A DNA stretch of 64,000 nt from Marisa cornuarietis (GCA_004794655.1 SMMW01000521.1:5996501-6060500); one strand, 5' to 3'. Positions 33,181-45,814 are shown, numbered from the stretch's first letter. A program made the numbers and translations. The notes: a model not told the origin generated them from the sequence alone.

Positions 33181-34154
33181 TTCACAGAGCTCTATAAAGG
33201 CTTAAATTCATGCATTATAGCGAAATGTCCCTCCTATATGCGTATAGATCATGATGATCATACAGAATAATATTGTGTGTTTAGAGGTCTATTCACAGAT
33301 GCTAATGTAATGTAAGTGTCTATTCTTATCTGTTGCTTGTCATATTGTGCTTGACATTGTAAATACTATGCTTCATTCTTCAGTGTGTCATGGACAAAGG
33401 TGTGGACTATATTGTGTACATCGTCTGCACATCTTAGGGACAATGAAAGAGAAAACCTTTATTAACCAGTATTTTCCTTGCGAGGTTAACCCTTATGTAG
33501 CCAACCCTTGGCGGACACGACTCACCACATCCCGACATCTCGCTAACATAGTCTTTGATATAAAATACATATAGAATAAAGGTCAGGGCTGATCAGAACA
33601 TTGTGATAGCACTAGCTGTCGTATCTGAATATTAAAGTTAGGAATAGCACGTACTTACCGACTTACAGGATAACACACAGAAACACACCCATCCACACAC
33701 ATCGTTGATCGCCTGTGAAACGCATAACAACTCATTCCCCCCATTTGTTTCGTGCACACCACTCAGAACAGTCTTCTCGATGCCCCTTTGTTTTTCATTT
33801 CTATTATTAAAATCTTACTCAGGTAAACAATCATTATCCTCTGAAAAAGCTGACACTAACAAATGTTTGTTGATTAAGGCCAGTCCGTGAAAACATCTGC
33901 TGCTAAACCCGGTAACTGTCGCTCGTGAGAGATGTTTCACAGACCTCGGATATTTGATTCTCACAAAAGGCAAAAAGTCTATAAATAATATTGCTGGATA
34001 GAGATAACAACGACTGTGGTTCACAGGATGGTCCCTCACGCAAGCTGTCGGTTGAATAACATAATATCCGAAATAAAAATGATGCTACCGTGCAATCAAA
34101 ATATTAATAGTCACACAGGCATAAACATACAAATACATAAATATTCTCACGGGG

Positions 34155-34155
34155 A

Positions 34156-34242
<87 letters not shown>
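34155..34242. repeat. (GT)n microsatellite followed by (GA)n
   Basis: About 85 bp of perfect GT, then GAGAGAGAG. Confidence 0.97.
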
Positions 34243-34245
<3 letters not shown>

Positions 34246-34950
34246 GAGAGAGAGAAGCAGAAAGAAATGTGCAGCACAATCCATCCAAAAAGATAGAAGT
34301 CGCTGAAGATAGCCTGGCCTTATAACACGGTTCATTAATTAAGTGGGACAACTACATCACGAACACAGAACCGCTAAAGTTATTTTATTATATGAAGTGC
34401 AAATTATTCATCTGATTATAAAAATATTAACACATGCACACTTATGTGTGTGGGTTCTTGGTGTAGAATATGGTTGGAAACCTTATATGCGGCTGCTTCG
34501 GTAGGACGACTGAAGAAACCGTTTACATGGCCGCTGCTAAGCCTGTGGTTGACCAGAGACAGAGTGAGAGACCACTGGGGTCAGTGAATACACTGCCTTC
34601 AGCAACCAGCCTGAGTGCATTTCCCGGTGATGTTCACGGACTACACCTGTCACTTAGTCTACAGTCGCCGACAACACAGACTGATGTCTGCCAACCGCAC
34701 CAACTAAGGGCGAAGATGTATTTAAGTGTCAAAGTTATTTAACCACTTATTATTGTTAACACAATATACTTACACAATCTTTTTATATATTTTCATAAAA
34801 ACAGAAACAGAGAATGAGTTTTATTAGCTGGGTGTGATTGCTGAGAATATTGAGGACCTACTACAGATCATCTCACTATTTGCCATCGTCGTCGAGTTTC
34901 GGTTGTTTCAACCTTTTGGTACATTGTAGTCTTTGGTCTGTAATCCTTGT
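34243..34950. other. No gene recognised
   Basis: A 90-aa plus-strand frame (34470-34742) has no motif, membrane segment or clear start context. Confidence 0.4.
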
Positions 34951-34954
34951 TTAT

Positions 34955-35150
34955 AAAATAACCTGTTGTGACTAATGTCAAAGTTCGTGTCTGGATATTT
35001 GCATGTAATAACCTGTTGTGACAAATGCCAAAGTTCGTGTCTGGATATTTGCATGTAATAACCTGTTGTGACAAATGCCAAAGTTCGTGTCTGGATATTT
35101 GCATGTAATAACCTGTTGTGACAAATGCCAAAGTTCGTATCTGGATGCTG
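34955..35150. repeat. 50-bp tandem repeat, about 3.8 copies
   Basis: Unit TGTGACAAATGCCAAAGTTC, GTGTCTGGATATTTGCATG, TAATAACCTGT, nearly identical between copies. Minus-strand frames over it translate the repeat. Confidence 0.93.
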
Positions 35151-35899
35151 GTAGCAGCTCGTGTTCCACATTTCGTGTGATGGTTAGTGAAGTGGCCGCC
35201 ATCATCACACACACAGCAAAGCGGAGATCTCCATGAAGGAATAAGTAAAAGAAATGTTCCTGAGAGCATCCTTTTGTTATCAAACTACTTCCATCCTTTT
35301 TTTTTATCTCCTTTCGCTATTTTTTCTCTTTATTTCTACTTTTTTCTATTCTTTTTCTATCCTTAGTCCCTGCACTGATGTTAGAGTCGCTACATTAAAA
35401 AAGACTTAAAGTATTAATAGAATAAAAATTAGCAGTAGAAGGTTTGAACTGCAGAATCAAAAGTGTCTGTATAGTATATTATATTTTATTGTCTGATTCA
35501 TTTTATAGTAAGCAAGTGTTGCTCAAGTGTTACAGCAGGTTCTTGTGGTTACAGAGGGTACACGGCCTGGGTATATTAGTCACATTAAGGGGGGTGTGTG
35601 TGTGTGTGTGTGTTAATAATTATATATATATATAAATTTATATGTGCTAGCCTGCCTGTGTACGTAAGAGTTCTTGCGATTGTGTGTAACATGCGGGAGC
35701 TAAAAAGAAAGAGTGTGTACACGCGTGTATGTGAGTATATATATATATTTTTTTTTTGAGTGCGCGCACGTGTCTCAGATTGCGCATTTCAGGAAATACC
35801 ACTTGTAGTAGAAACTCCGAATGGTTCGGCCAGACTGTCTTGTTTTCTCTCATCATCACACAAAAGACAAAGTTTACAAATAGCCAGGATGTAAAACTA

Positions 35900-35905
35900 T
35901 TTATT
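35900..35905 (-). terminator. Poly(A) signal AATAAA, gene C
   Basis: GAAAAATAAATAG on the minus strand, 135 nt past a good acceptor (TTGTTAAACCAG|GCGAAACC, exon starting at 36040) that is homologous to the exon 5 acceptors of A, B and D. Confidence 0.6.
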
Positions 35906-36559
35906 TTTCAAACAAAATGGCTTTGAATGTTGAAACATTTTACACGATTTCTTCTTTAAACATCTTGTTATCTCCGATGTCCACGGTGACCACCGTAGCG
36001 CCTCAAATAGGCGACGAGCTCAACCATCATCAGGTTTCGCCTGGTTTAACAAAGAAAACAAGTTTGAATGTGTAAATATGGTGTACAGGACTGAACAAGA
36101 TTAGTGTGGATAGAGGGTGTAGAGGAGTGCACAAGCAGCAAGCAGCAAAAGATGGAATAAATGAATATAAAAAAGATAAAGAAATTTATGAGAATATGGT
36201 TTTAATAACCATTAGAGCATTTGCATTGGTTTCGTAAAAATAGAGATCTCTCGATGACAGAGGGAAACGTCCACAACTCTCTCAAATTTCACTAACATAC
36301 AAAGGTTTTTTTTTTTACTTTTCCCAAGGTGAGCAACTAAACAGCCAAGAGAATCAATGAGATGCGTGAGCATTAAGGAGTTGGTTTAAGGTTAATGAGT
36401 TGGAAATAATGATAAAAACAGATGGGAGTCTCCCAGACATCTGTGTGGAGAAGAAATCGAGTGAAGTAAAGGAGTTGGACATTTTCATCGATCTGTTACA
36501 TTGTTTATGTAGAGCAAAAAGACAAACTGACATCACGGACTATTGAGTAGATGGTGTAA

Positions 36560-37560
36560 GCAGGATTTGACAACTGACAGAGTTGGTACATGTCAATACA
36601 ATGTTTATGTAAGCTGCAAGACAGAAAAAATTAATAAATCAACGGGGAAATAATTCAGCAGAGGAAAAATTCTGACCGACACCACCCACTAGGAGGTTGG
36701 AAGGCAATGACTGTGGTCCCGTCTGTAGAGTAAACAGGCCTCATCATGTGCACAGGGCCGGCGAAAAGACAATCGATAACAGACGAACCATCATGACAGA
36801 CCAGTCCTGGGCCTGATCAAGAACGACAACACGTGAGAAACAAACTAAACTCTGTACAGCTCTCAAAATTGTATTTTCCTTGGTGAGAGGCCTTTTATAT
36901 AACCTGCACTTTGAAGACACTAGTCTCCCGATGGCAGGCAACAAAAGCGAAGATCTTTTCAACAGACTGACAGAGCAAATGCATTTGGAATAGAGGATTA
37001 GAGATCAACACTGTCAAGAGCAAAGTCACTAACGGCCACTCCAATTGTAGACATAAACGGGATACAGCTCGAGGAGGTAACAACTCGGCAGCCTCCCTTT
37101 TTACAGGTGGCAACTGCAGGTAGACAACATCATTAGAATCGCGTTCAAAACTTACATGGAGAGCAAAACCAATGAGTACGGCCGACACCCGGAACCCCTA
37201 CTCAACTGTAAAAGGGCTCAATAATGAATATTTACAGGCAATTATTACCTCTTTACAGAGATCACGACATTAGCAAAATATAATTAGACCTAAACATCTA
37301 TGTCCATCCTACCAGTCGCACATCAGTCAAAAGTGCAAAAATATATATTCTTCTAGCAGCCGTCGATACTATCAAACGCAACAATCGGTGGAAAAGACGG
37401 GAGGATGTCCCTATCGGGGCTGGTACACAGACAAGAAACATCTGATTTAAAAAGATTGTTTGAAGCGATCTGCAGTATCGGATGTCAGATTGAACGATAA
37501 GTTGTTCAAGATTACAAACCCAAGACGAGACAAAGATCGCTGTCCATGTTCATTTTCTAG
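36560..37560 (+). mobile_element. Very decayed RTE-like reverse transcriptase fragment
   Basis: Near 36911 the plus strand reads DTSLPMAGNKSEDLFNRLTE, clearly related to DIVLMAGSNSDLQTLTEKF at 7.2 kb. Further on, text like EINTVKSKV and ITSFRYLGATIS-type nucleotides is seen only in fragments. It sits in the presumed intron 4 of gene C. Confidence 0.5.
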
Positions 37561-37849
37561 ATGTGAATGTATGATAAGTATGATTGTTTGCTGATGTGTG
37601 TCTGTTAGTATGTAGACTGACACTGCACAAGGATTTTTTCAGCCATCAGACACCGATGACATGCATTTCCAAGGGGTCATTCTAGTTTCGGAATATTTCA
37701 ATGGTGTTTCAAATTAAAGCAAACCAGATTTGTTTGAATAAGTGTGAAGAAACCTGCACATTTCTGGTTATTCTCATAAATAAAAGTAGACCTAGAAAAC
37801 AAGTACAAAAACGAAACAAGGACTCACTGTCGTTTCGGTCACAAGGGTT

Positions 37850-40521
37850 CTAGGAGACAGCAGCAGCTCGTCTCTCGCAGACGAATGGGACTGTGTAGGA
37901 ACAGGAAGCATCAAGCCACTGCCCGTTTACACGATTCATAAATGCGCAGCCTTCCAGTGCTCTGCCATAAGCATTGTTTGGTTCACTAGTCTGCCAGTTA
38001 GTGTAGGGCAGGGCCCTAGCTGTGGGCCCCAGCACCCAGTGTCCATCTAGCAAAATGTCGTTGGCTGCCGTCCACGCGCACTGCGCTAGAGAACCAAAAA
38101 GCAAACCTGTTGATGGCGATGTTGACGAAGGATACTTTTGTTTTCCTTTGCCTTTTAATAAATAAATATACATGTTATACCTATAACATACACCTCATCA
38201 TTATACGTGTGTAACTGTGTACATATGGTTTAAATCTGTGTAATAGAATTATAAACATTACCTGCATTAAACAATTTTTTTACACTACACACTCAGTAAA
38301 ATGTTTAAATTTACAGTATCTATTTTATTTTTTATTCGTGCAGTAGATTTTTCCGAATCTTCTTTGAAAGAGAAGGTGAGTAAGCACCAGAGATGCCATG
38401 GAGATGCCATGGAAACTTGAGAATTGTATTTAGTGACTTCATAGAGTACATATCGTTGTCCCCAAGTAGTATGTTAACCTGGATGTCCAGAGTTACATCT
38501 ACCACTCACCTGCCTAGTTTACCTGGGATCAAGGTCTTGCATTTCACTGGCGGTACAAAAGCCCTTTGCGGAAGATTTCACTTACCAGCATGGTTCCTTA
38601 TCAGATTATGAACAAAAGTGTTCTCGATGGCCGAGTCGATTTCAACAAGATAGCCACCGAATGTCCTGCAGATAGCCTGCAACGATTAACATACACACGT
38701 GTGAAGTCTGTTATAGCCTAGGTGTCAGTGTCTTTGATCAACTAAATCATCTTTCCACTAGTTCCTAGTACCAGACACTTGTAAGTACAGAGTATCTTTA
38801 CATACCTTAATAGAGCCGTAGATGTGGGCCATATATTCTCTCAAATCATTAACTACTTGTATAAAGTCAAGATTTAGTGTGCACATAATCTCTATTTTTT
38901 ACAAAATTCCTAGAATTGTAGGCTTTTTCTTTTAAATTTTTCTCACCCAACGAAAAGCAAACCTAGAAAGTCATCTCAGTGCGACAGGGAGTCTATAGAA
39001 AGTTCGACTTTCTGATGAGTGTATAATAAACAATTTTCTTAAATGTACTCAGTGTACTCAGAAACAGCTTTTACTGGATAAAACAAGTGAACAGTTGGTA
39101 AAACCTGCAAATTAGCTGTCGTACCCTTCAACTTGGAATCAAAAACAGCTTTTGTTGAGAATATTCTCATCATGAACTTTATCTTCTAGACTGCAGAATG
39201 ATGTCGGAACATAGTCTGGGTGTCGGAGTCATTCTTCCTTCTTTTTTTTCTACATCTTACATATTTGGTTAATAAATACAGTACAATGTTTGGCTGAAAA
39301 GGAGGTATTTTCTAGTCAGGAATGGAGACCAGCCCCAAACCAATGATCATTGATCCAAAATAGACCAAGAAACTACAACACCTTCTTCTTGTGAGATTAA
39401 CTTTAGAAAACAAGAGTGCACTGATCTCTGTGAGTGCAAAAATAGTGTCAGCTTGTTAAAACAAATGCAAGTGTACATTTATCATAAAATAAAGTGAATT
39501 TTTTCTTAATATTGTACTGAGGATGATTACAGGATATGAATATGCCGAAACGAAAGACCTGAACTACAAAATCAGTCCCACTGCATACTTTAAAACATAA
39601 GAAATAGACAAACTTAAGCATAAAAGCCACAAATTTAACGTAGTTAATAGTTTGTAAATATTATTCTGTAACTCAGTTCCCCGTCAAGTAAGTTACGATA
39701 GTGAAGCACAGCACAGCATTTGAACTTTGACCTTACATTAGCATCAGCCCACGAAGAAGGTTCATAAACGTAAGCGTAGCATGATGTGCTGAATTTAGTC
39801 CAGGAGTTTGGGCACGAAGAGTCTGCAGGCAGGTAAAAAAATTTATTGCCCACTATAACAATTTTTTATTGTTAAGGTTGACATTTAAAATTATAATAGG
39901 ATGCAGCTTAGAGATAAATCTAATGTACAACACTAAAATATCTTTAACGCACCAAGGTACAGCAGAAAGTAAACGAAAGAACAAAAATCCGAAAGAAATC
40001 GATCCTTTTATGTTTTTAACAACGAATACAAAAGCATGAGATATAGACAATAATAATAGCATTACTAATAACAATACTAATGATATCAGCTCTATGATAT
40101 TCAACAATATCAGGTTACACAGTTTGCTAAGATTATGCTCACAACACAAGCCACAGAGTGACAGCAATGTTGGGAACATGGTTCTCGATGAGTGGAGTCT
40201 ACAGGTTGTGAACATTCATAGTCCACACTTCCTTTCGAATAAGCAGGATATTCACAGTACAGTCAACTCTCGACGTGCTCAGCCCCCCCCCCTTTAATTA
40301 TGTTCTCCTTACTTGAAAATGAAAATATAATAAAAAAAACAAAATGTTCAAAAATATGGAAAATATTTATAAGAAATATAAAATAATTCAAATGATATAT
40401 TAAAAGACATTCAGAATTGTGAGGTTAATCATGTTAATGCTTGTACTAGCTCTGTTAGATACGGATACTCACAGCACGTGCCACACAGTAAAAACAAAAG
40501 TAGTAGCGGTCTCGGAGACAT
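37850..40521 (-). CDS. Secreted C-type lectin domain protein, gene C (about 153 aa)
   Basis: Exons on the minus strand: exon 1 40473-40521 (alternative 40143-40179), exon 2 39737-39822, exon 3 38586-38676, exon 4 37850-38085 with a TAG stop inside. The signal peptide is MSPRPLLLLFLLCGTC. Exon 2 reads SSCPNSWTKFSTSCYAYVYE and exon 3 AICRTFGGYLVEIDSAIENT. Exon 4 has WTAANDILLDGHWVL, SEPNNAYG, NGQWLDASC and PFVCERRAAAVS. A donor (ACA|GTGAGT) lies 22 nt after the stop, leading to a 3' UTR exon at 36040. Features to note: WTA in place of WIG, WLD in place of WND (a Ca2+-site residue lost) and an extra cysteine before the WTA. Sugar binding through the usual site is therefore doubtful although EPN is kept. 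Confidence 0.8.
39064..39325. repeat. Intron-2 segment of gene C shared with D and with 22.7 kb
   Basis: See 22690-22945 and 53525-53813. Homology between C and D continues to about 39640 and 54130, consistent with gene duplication. Confidence 0.7.
40143..40179 (-). CDS. Second, shorter first exon of gene C
   Basis: Minus strand ATG TTC CCA..., reading MFPTLLSLCGLC plus a T, then GTGAGC. It is the near copy of gene D's first exon (MFPTALVLLLSLCGLC) with 12 nt missing from the hydrophobic part. Splicing to exon 2 would be in phase. Its upstream TATA position reads GACTATGAATG (about 40216-40221), so its own promoter looks damaged. It could be an alternative first exon or a relic. Confidence 0.5.
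40473..40521 (-). CDS. First exon of gene C (signal peptide)
   Basis: 49-nt exon, ATG to T|GTGAGT, encoding MSPRPLLLLFLLCGTC. Same size and phase as the array units of A and B and as exon 1 of D. Confidence 0.7.
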
Positions 40522-40560
40522 TTTAGTTGGTACCTGGGCAGCAGGTGTTTTGACTGTTAA

Positions 40561-40567
40561 TTTATAG
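40561..40567 (-). promoter_or_regulatory. TATA box, gene C
   Basis: TAGACTATAAATTAACAG on the minus strand, about 40 nt upstream of the ATG at 40521. Confidence 0.65.
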
Positions 40568-40867
40568 TCTACACCGCGAGCATCACCGGTATTGACACGC
40601 ACACGAAAAGTTGTTTTGCATTCTTGTTTAAAGATTAGTGATTTTTATCACACACCTTGTGTAAATATTGCAACTGGATCAGGTGTTGCTTTAATAACAA
40701 GCCTCAACTGTGAGACCGCTGTCAACATTGCTACATCCAGCCTCACCACCATTTCATTCACGACCATCACGACGACTTCGACAGCCACCGTAATAATAAC
40801 ACTTATATAGAAAGACTATAGTGCCATCATCATTTACTAGGCTACCATACACGTCACATTCAGCTGG

Positions 40868-41135
40868 AACACACGTCACACAGACTGAAGTACACGTCAC
40901 ACACACTGAAACACACGTCACACAAACTAAAAGTACACGTCACACAGACTGAAGTACACGTCACACACACTGAAACACACGTCACACAGACTGAAGTACA
41001 CGTCACACACACTGAAGTACACGTCACACACACTGAAACACGCGTCACAGACCGAAGTACACGTCACATAGCCTGAAGTACACGTCACACGGCCTGAAGT
41101 ACACGTCACACAGATTGAAGTACACGCCCCACTGT
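40868..41135. repeat. 21-bp tandem repeat, about 12-13 copies
   Basis: Unit ACACGTCACACAGACTGAAGT, with a variant ending CACACTGAAAC. On the minus strand it reads GTGTGACGTGTACTTCAG, recalling the core of minisatellite 2. Looser copies of the ACACGTCAC motif continue to about 41540. Confidence 0.93.
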
Positions 41136-41930
41136 GCGTAACAACCAAACCTGTAGTATTGGGCTGTAATACATGTCACATTGAGGTAAAATATACCCCA
41201 GTCTACTGAAAGGCTCGTCACACTCGGTTAATGTACACGACACCCAATTAAAATAATAATGTATCGCTCAGCAAACCGTACACGTCATCATCGTCTGTTA
41301 TACATCAAAACAACCACAAAACCAAATGAACGCATGGACTAATTTCTCACCCTGGCGGAGCACACAGCAGCCAGTTCAAATGGCGCACGTGACTTTTTCA
41401 CACGTCACACTCGACTGTACTACATGTCACAAGCTACTGAAGTAGGGCACACAGCATACATACACATGACACTTTATCTCTGATGTATGTCACACTCGAC
41501 AAACTACCAACACTCTTCTCGAACGTCACACTCGGCTGATAAACGTTACAATGACCCACATACTGCCTCGCACACACAGACACACACACAAACAAACACA
41601 CAAACACACACAACAGCTGGATCTGTCTCTGTCGCCATAACATAAGGCCTGCAAAGTCTGGGGATTTGCCTGCCATAAATATTTTACCTAAACTCAATCC
41701 TCGCTAGATATTCGATAGGTAGCTTTCTACTTGTCGCAATATCCATGTAGCAAACATCATCTCCACACTTGCTTTACAAACCTTTCGCGTGTGTGCATCG
41801 GAGAGTCAGACAGTCACAGTCTTCTGAGTTGTGGGACCAGATGACTACAAAGCCACGTGACCACCAGAACACGTGTTGTTTGTCTCAAAGCCAGATTACG
41901 AGATTACGAGATGAAAGTTGTAATTATTCT
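41136..41930. other. No gene recognised; scattered CACGTCACAC motifs
   Basis: Degenerate continuation of the 21-bp repeat and a short (CA)n near 41575-41610. No CTLD exon found. Confidence 0.4.
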
Positions 41931-41998
41931 TCATCTTTATCATCACCATTATCATCCATATACCACATAAAAGACAAACAAAATCCATGAAATTATAG

Positions 41999-42004
41999 TT
42001 TATT
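41999..42004 (-). terminator. Orphan CTLD-type poly(A) signal
   Basis: CGCAAAATAAACTATAATTTC on the minus strand matches the poly(A) context of A, B and D. No CTLD exons 2-4 occur between here and gene D's 3' end, so it marks a lost gene copy. Confidence 0.4.
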
Positions 42005-42218
42005 TTGCGAGGGGAATTTTGTTTCAAAGTTTCAGAATGTTCAGATCTTTTCTATCGTTTTTTTCCTCACCTCTACAGGCTCCATTTCCAGCAAAATAGC
42101 GGGTGTTAGAGCGAGTTGTCCGGGTCAACGGTTCAGTGGAATCCTTGCAACTGATAAGCAAACAGTCAGAAATATGGCTAAACTCTTGAAGTTATCACCG
42201 CAGAAAAGTTTCTTTAAT

Positions 42219-43760
42219 ACAGTGATGCCCAACCTCTTTCGGCCTGGGGGCAATATAAATTTCCGACACGCGTGTTATTGGCCGGCTTCACCAAAAAAGT
42301 ACAAAAAGAGAAAAAAATAGAGCAGATACCGTTTTTATTAGTATCTACCCTTTAATTCTGTAGTAATTTGTGGGATGTTTGAATTTGTTTTCCCGAAACA
42401 AACATCTGAATGTCCGGCTGCATCGTAGAGACACCGAGTCGAGCACTGAATCGAAATGTTCGTCCGCCAGGAGATTACCTCAGACGGGTTTCGTCCCTTT
42501 CATCACTGAAAACGTCTGTTGACACACATAAGTACTTGTAAACATCGTGATCATCCTCAACCCTTGTTTTCGGACATGTGGAAAAGTTTCTGCAGGGAAC
42601 ATGGTGTAGAAATCAATTGTCTGCATCGCTAGAAATGTGTCAAGCAGGGATGTCTGGCTTTGCAAGTCACTCAGTTCCAGTTGCAGGTCTGTCGGGGCAC
42701 TTGACACATCTGCCGCAAATGGATTTTCGAAGAGACGTATTTCATTCTTCAAATCACGTAAATCCACAAAACTTTCATTGAAATTATCATTCACGAGCCC
42801 CAGAAGTTGGATCATTCTTGCTTTGGGGAAAGACATTTAGCTGCTGATCGTGACGTAGAGCTGCACACGTTGGGAACTGGACAAGCTGCACCCTTCCCGC
42901 CTGCTGAATGAAGAGTTGCAATTTCGCTTGGAATGATGCTATGTCCGCGTACACATGCGAACTCAACTTGTCTTTCCTTTGTAGTTTGGTGTTGAGTTTA
43001 TTCAGATGTCACGTGATGTCGCATAAAATCGCCAAATCCCACAACCACGAGGGGTCGTTCAGCTGAGACACTTGCTTTGATTTCTCAGTCATAAAAATTT
43101 CAATCTCATGTCAAATCAAAAAACCGTTTTAAAACTTTCCTCGACCTAACCAGCGGACTTCGCTGTGAAGAGAAAGTCTTCATATGCGGATTCTATTTCT
43201 GTCAGAAAGTCCTGGAAAGTTCCGTGGTTCAACGCCTGTGATCTGATGAAGTTTACAGTGCTGACCACAATCTTCATCACATGGTCCAGAATCAATACGT
43301 GTCCACAGAGACTTTGTTGGTCAATAATGCGGTGAAGCCGCAGAGGCTCGGTTCCATTGGACGACGACTTTTCTAAGAACCCTTGCTGCCGCTTAGTTTT
43401 GACTGGAGATATTTCCCCGTGTCTTCCACTCGCCGTGCAATTGCCATGTGAGAATGGCTGACGGCTTCAACTGCATTCTGCTTTTGAGGACACATTTCCT
43501 CCACCACTGCTAGCAACCACTTGTTTACACATTCGCCGTCAGCATTGGCTTAACTTCTCTGCTCAAAATGTGAGCAGCTCGGTAATTGTGACAGGATGAA
43601 TTTTCTCAACATCTTTTCTCTCATCAATGAGTATTCTCGGGTACTTTGATGAAAGTGCTGTAGTCCTATGGGCGAGCGGATAGCCACGAGATTTGAGGAA
43701 CATTACATGAGGCTGGAGGCACGCACACCTGTCTGCTGTATCCCACATTCACGTGCATTC
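42219..43760 (-). pseudogene. hAT-superfamily transposase pseudogene with a terminal inverted repeat
   Basis: The left end CAGTGATGCCCAACCTCTTT (42219) is a classic hAT terminus. The minus-strand frame 42480-42836 ends LFENPFAADVSSAPTDLQLE, then FPHVRKQGLRMITMFTSTYV and QQTFSVMKGTKPV, the dimerisation (C-terminal) region of hAT transposases of the GTF2IRD2/ZBED5-like group. Further upstream, in shifted frames, comes ILCDIT-(stop)-HLNKLNTKLQ, SFQAKLQLFIQQ and LVQFPTC, matching the middle of the same proteins. Stops at several places make it inactive. The right terminus was not found. Confidence 0.8.
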
Positions 43761-45814
43761 ATAGAAAGATCTTTCAGAGTAGCAGACCCTGAAGACCTCA
43801 GAACGTTTCAGTTTCTCTAAGTATTTTAGTGCATTTTTGTGCATTAGTGAGTTTGTGTGAGAGAGTGTGCATGCGTGTGTGACCGGTATGCGCGGTGGGA
43901 ATTATGTTCTTGTGTATGTTTTGTTGAGTGCGTGCAAGAACGTACGTTGAAATGAGTGTGAGGTGGGACCAGGAGATGAAGTCCTCAGGTTGTAAGATAC
44001 TGAGGTTCTTAGTTGGTACCTGCTAACAAGTCTAAGTCGTCTGCAAAGCATACTGGTTGCAAACTGGAAATGGAAATGTAGTGGTCGTGGAGAGCTTCCC
44101 CGCATGATCTTTCTCAAGATGTTTAACCAACGAGCATTAGGGGGCGCTACTGAGGTGCCCCGACTGCAGTGGGAAAATAACTTTCTATTCGGTCATCGAG
44201 CAGGACTGAGCTCATTGAGTTGTTATACAGCGCTGATGACTTGGACAAGGCCTTCGTTGATGCTGACATTTAGTAACATATGCAGTAGCCCTTTGACCTT
44301 TATTGTATGACTGTATTTGAAAAAGAGGAAGCTCACTAACAGACTTGACGGTTCCGTGTCAGTAGCAGAAAATCCTGGACCAAGACTGCAAGTGATTTAT
44401 TTGATGAATTTTATTCTAAGGAATATGGTGCTGGTGCCACAGAGGGGTGACATGGAAGTTAACAGTCAGTGCAGCGCGGGTGGGCGAGTCGCACCTGGCC
44501 TGACTAACAGGTGTTTTTATGATAGTGGAAAGAGAAAGGGGAAGACAATATAATTATCTGTTGCCGGCCAGCGCTTGACTTCTCAGAGAGACACGGCAAG
44601 TGCAGACACACTGTGTGTAGGGGGGAGGGGTGAAGGCTGTCTTCCTAGAAAGGTGCTTCGTTCTATTTTTCAGTATTTTGGGTGTTTTTGTATTAGGAGA
44701 ATTTTTCCTGTATGTTTTTAAAGAAAGATATAGATATGCAGTAGTAATTTTGTTTTGTTGTAATTTTTTAGCTGTGAGGTATTCATACCCTGGAGAATTT
44801 GGTCAGGAGTGTTGGGCGGCTCGTCCCTAGAGGCGGCGCCATTTGTTCAACGTCTGGCCTCTAGAGGCAGCGTTTGTGGTTTGAGGTTGGGTGACTCGTC
44901 CTGAGAGACAGCACCATTGTAAGTAACACGTTTGGTCCCGAGAGACAGCTTTTATGGTTTGGGTATTCGTGTGTGGAGTATATATGTAGTTATTTTTATG
45001 CACACTCCTTGAAACGTCAGTTTTCCAGTGACTGCAAATTAAGAACATTATCCAGTGTGAACATCAAAAAGTGACTTTGTGCCGGAGTATAAACTTTACT
45101 AGTATTCTTTGTTAATAATTCAAATTGAGACAACAAACTTTCTTTTAGACTATTTGATAATTAGATTATTTTGTACCTTAGAATTTCTTGAAATTATTTT
45201 ACCATGTTTACTGATTTTATTAAATGTGTACAGACTTGAACAGGAGGCAGAGTTGTTTTTGTATGAGGAAAAAAAGATCGCGCAAATGTCCAGGCGTTAG
45301 GTGAAGACAGAGGCTGTGACAACTGGTCTGACAGAGAAGCTGAGCTGGGTGAATGGTGACTAAATGTTGAAAGGTTGACATATTGGATGCCTAGTGTAAG
45401 TGTCAAGTAATCAGAGTCAGTTTGGTGTGTAAAGTAAGAAGTGTATGGGCGTCAAATTGTTCATATAGTGAAGATATTCTCGCTTTTCTATTAAATAAAT
45501 GCCTGTCTGAAAGATTTTCTCTGTACGTGTATATGCCCCTGTGATCATATGACCACACAGTCACGTGATATCAAGTACAAGTCTCACTTGTCTCATAGCG
45601 AGATGTATAAGATACATGCTGTGATACTCATGACTGTGGCTCTACATGCTGTGGATGACAGGTTTTGCTATCTCTTCTCAAAGAACTCAGTCTAGTGCTA
45701 ATAATTTATATGAATTTGTTTTAAGGAAAATAAAAATAGCGTTTTAGTTTATTAAAGAGTTTGTGTGTATCTTGTGTGTAATGTTTGTACCTGATTTTTG
45801 CTCAGTGCAGTCTT
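43761..45814. other. No gene recognised; diverged short repeats near 44.8-44.95 kb
   Basis: Three loosely related copies of GTCC.GAGAGACAGC / TCTAGAGGCAGC-type text lie at about 44825, 44865 and 44935. Open frames are short and without motifs. Confidence 0.4.

Larger units (their letters stand above)
27869..34120 (-). repeat. Segmental duplication, copy B (contains CTLD gene B)
   Basis: Direct repeat of 14191-22556. Copy-B-specific DNA lies at about 28985-29300 and 32440-32870. Orientation is that of the gene inside. Confidence 0.85.

Noticed and set aside
34868..35283. Minus-strand frames of 133, 101 and 87 aa
   Set aside because: Mostly the 50-bp repeat; three overlapping frames are equally open.
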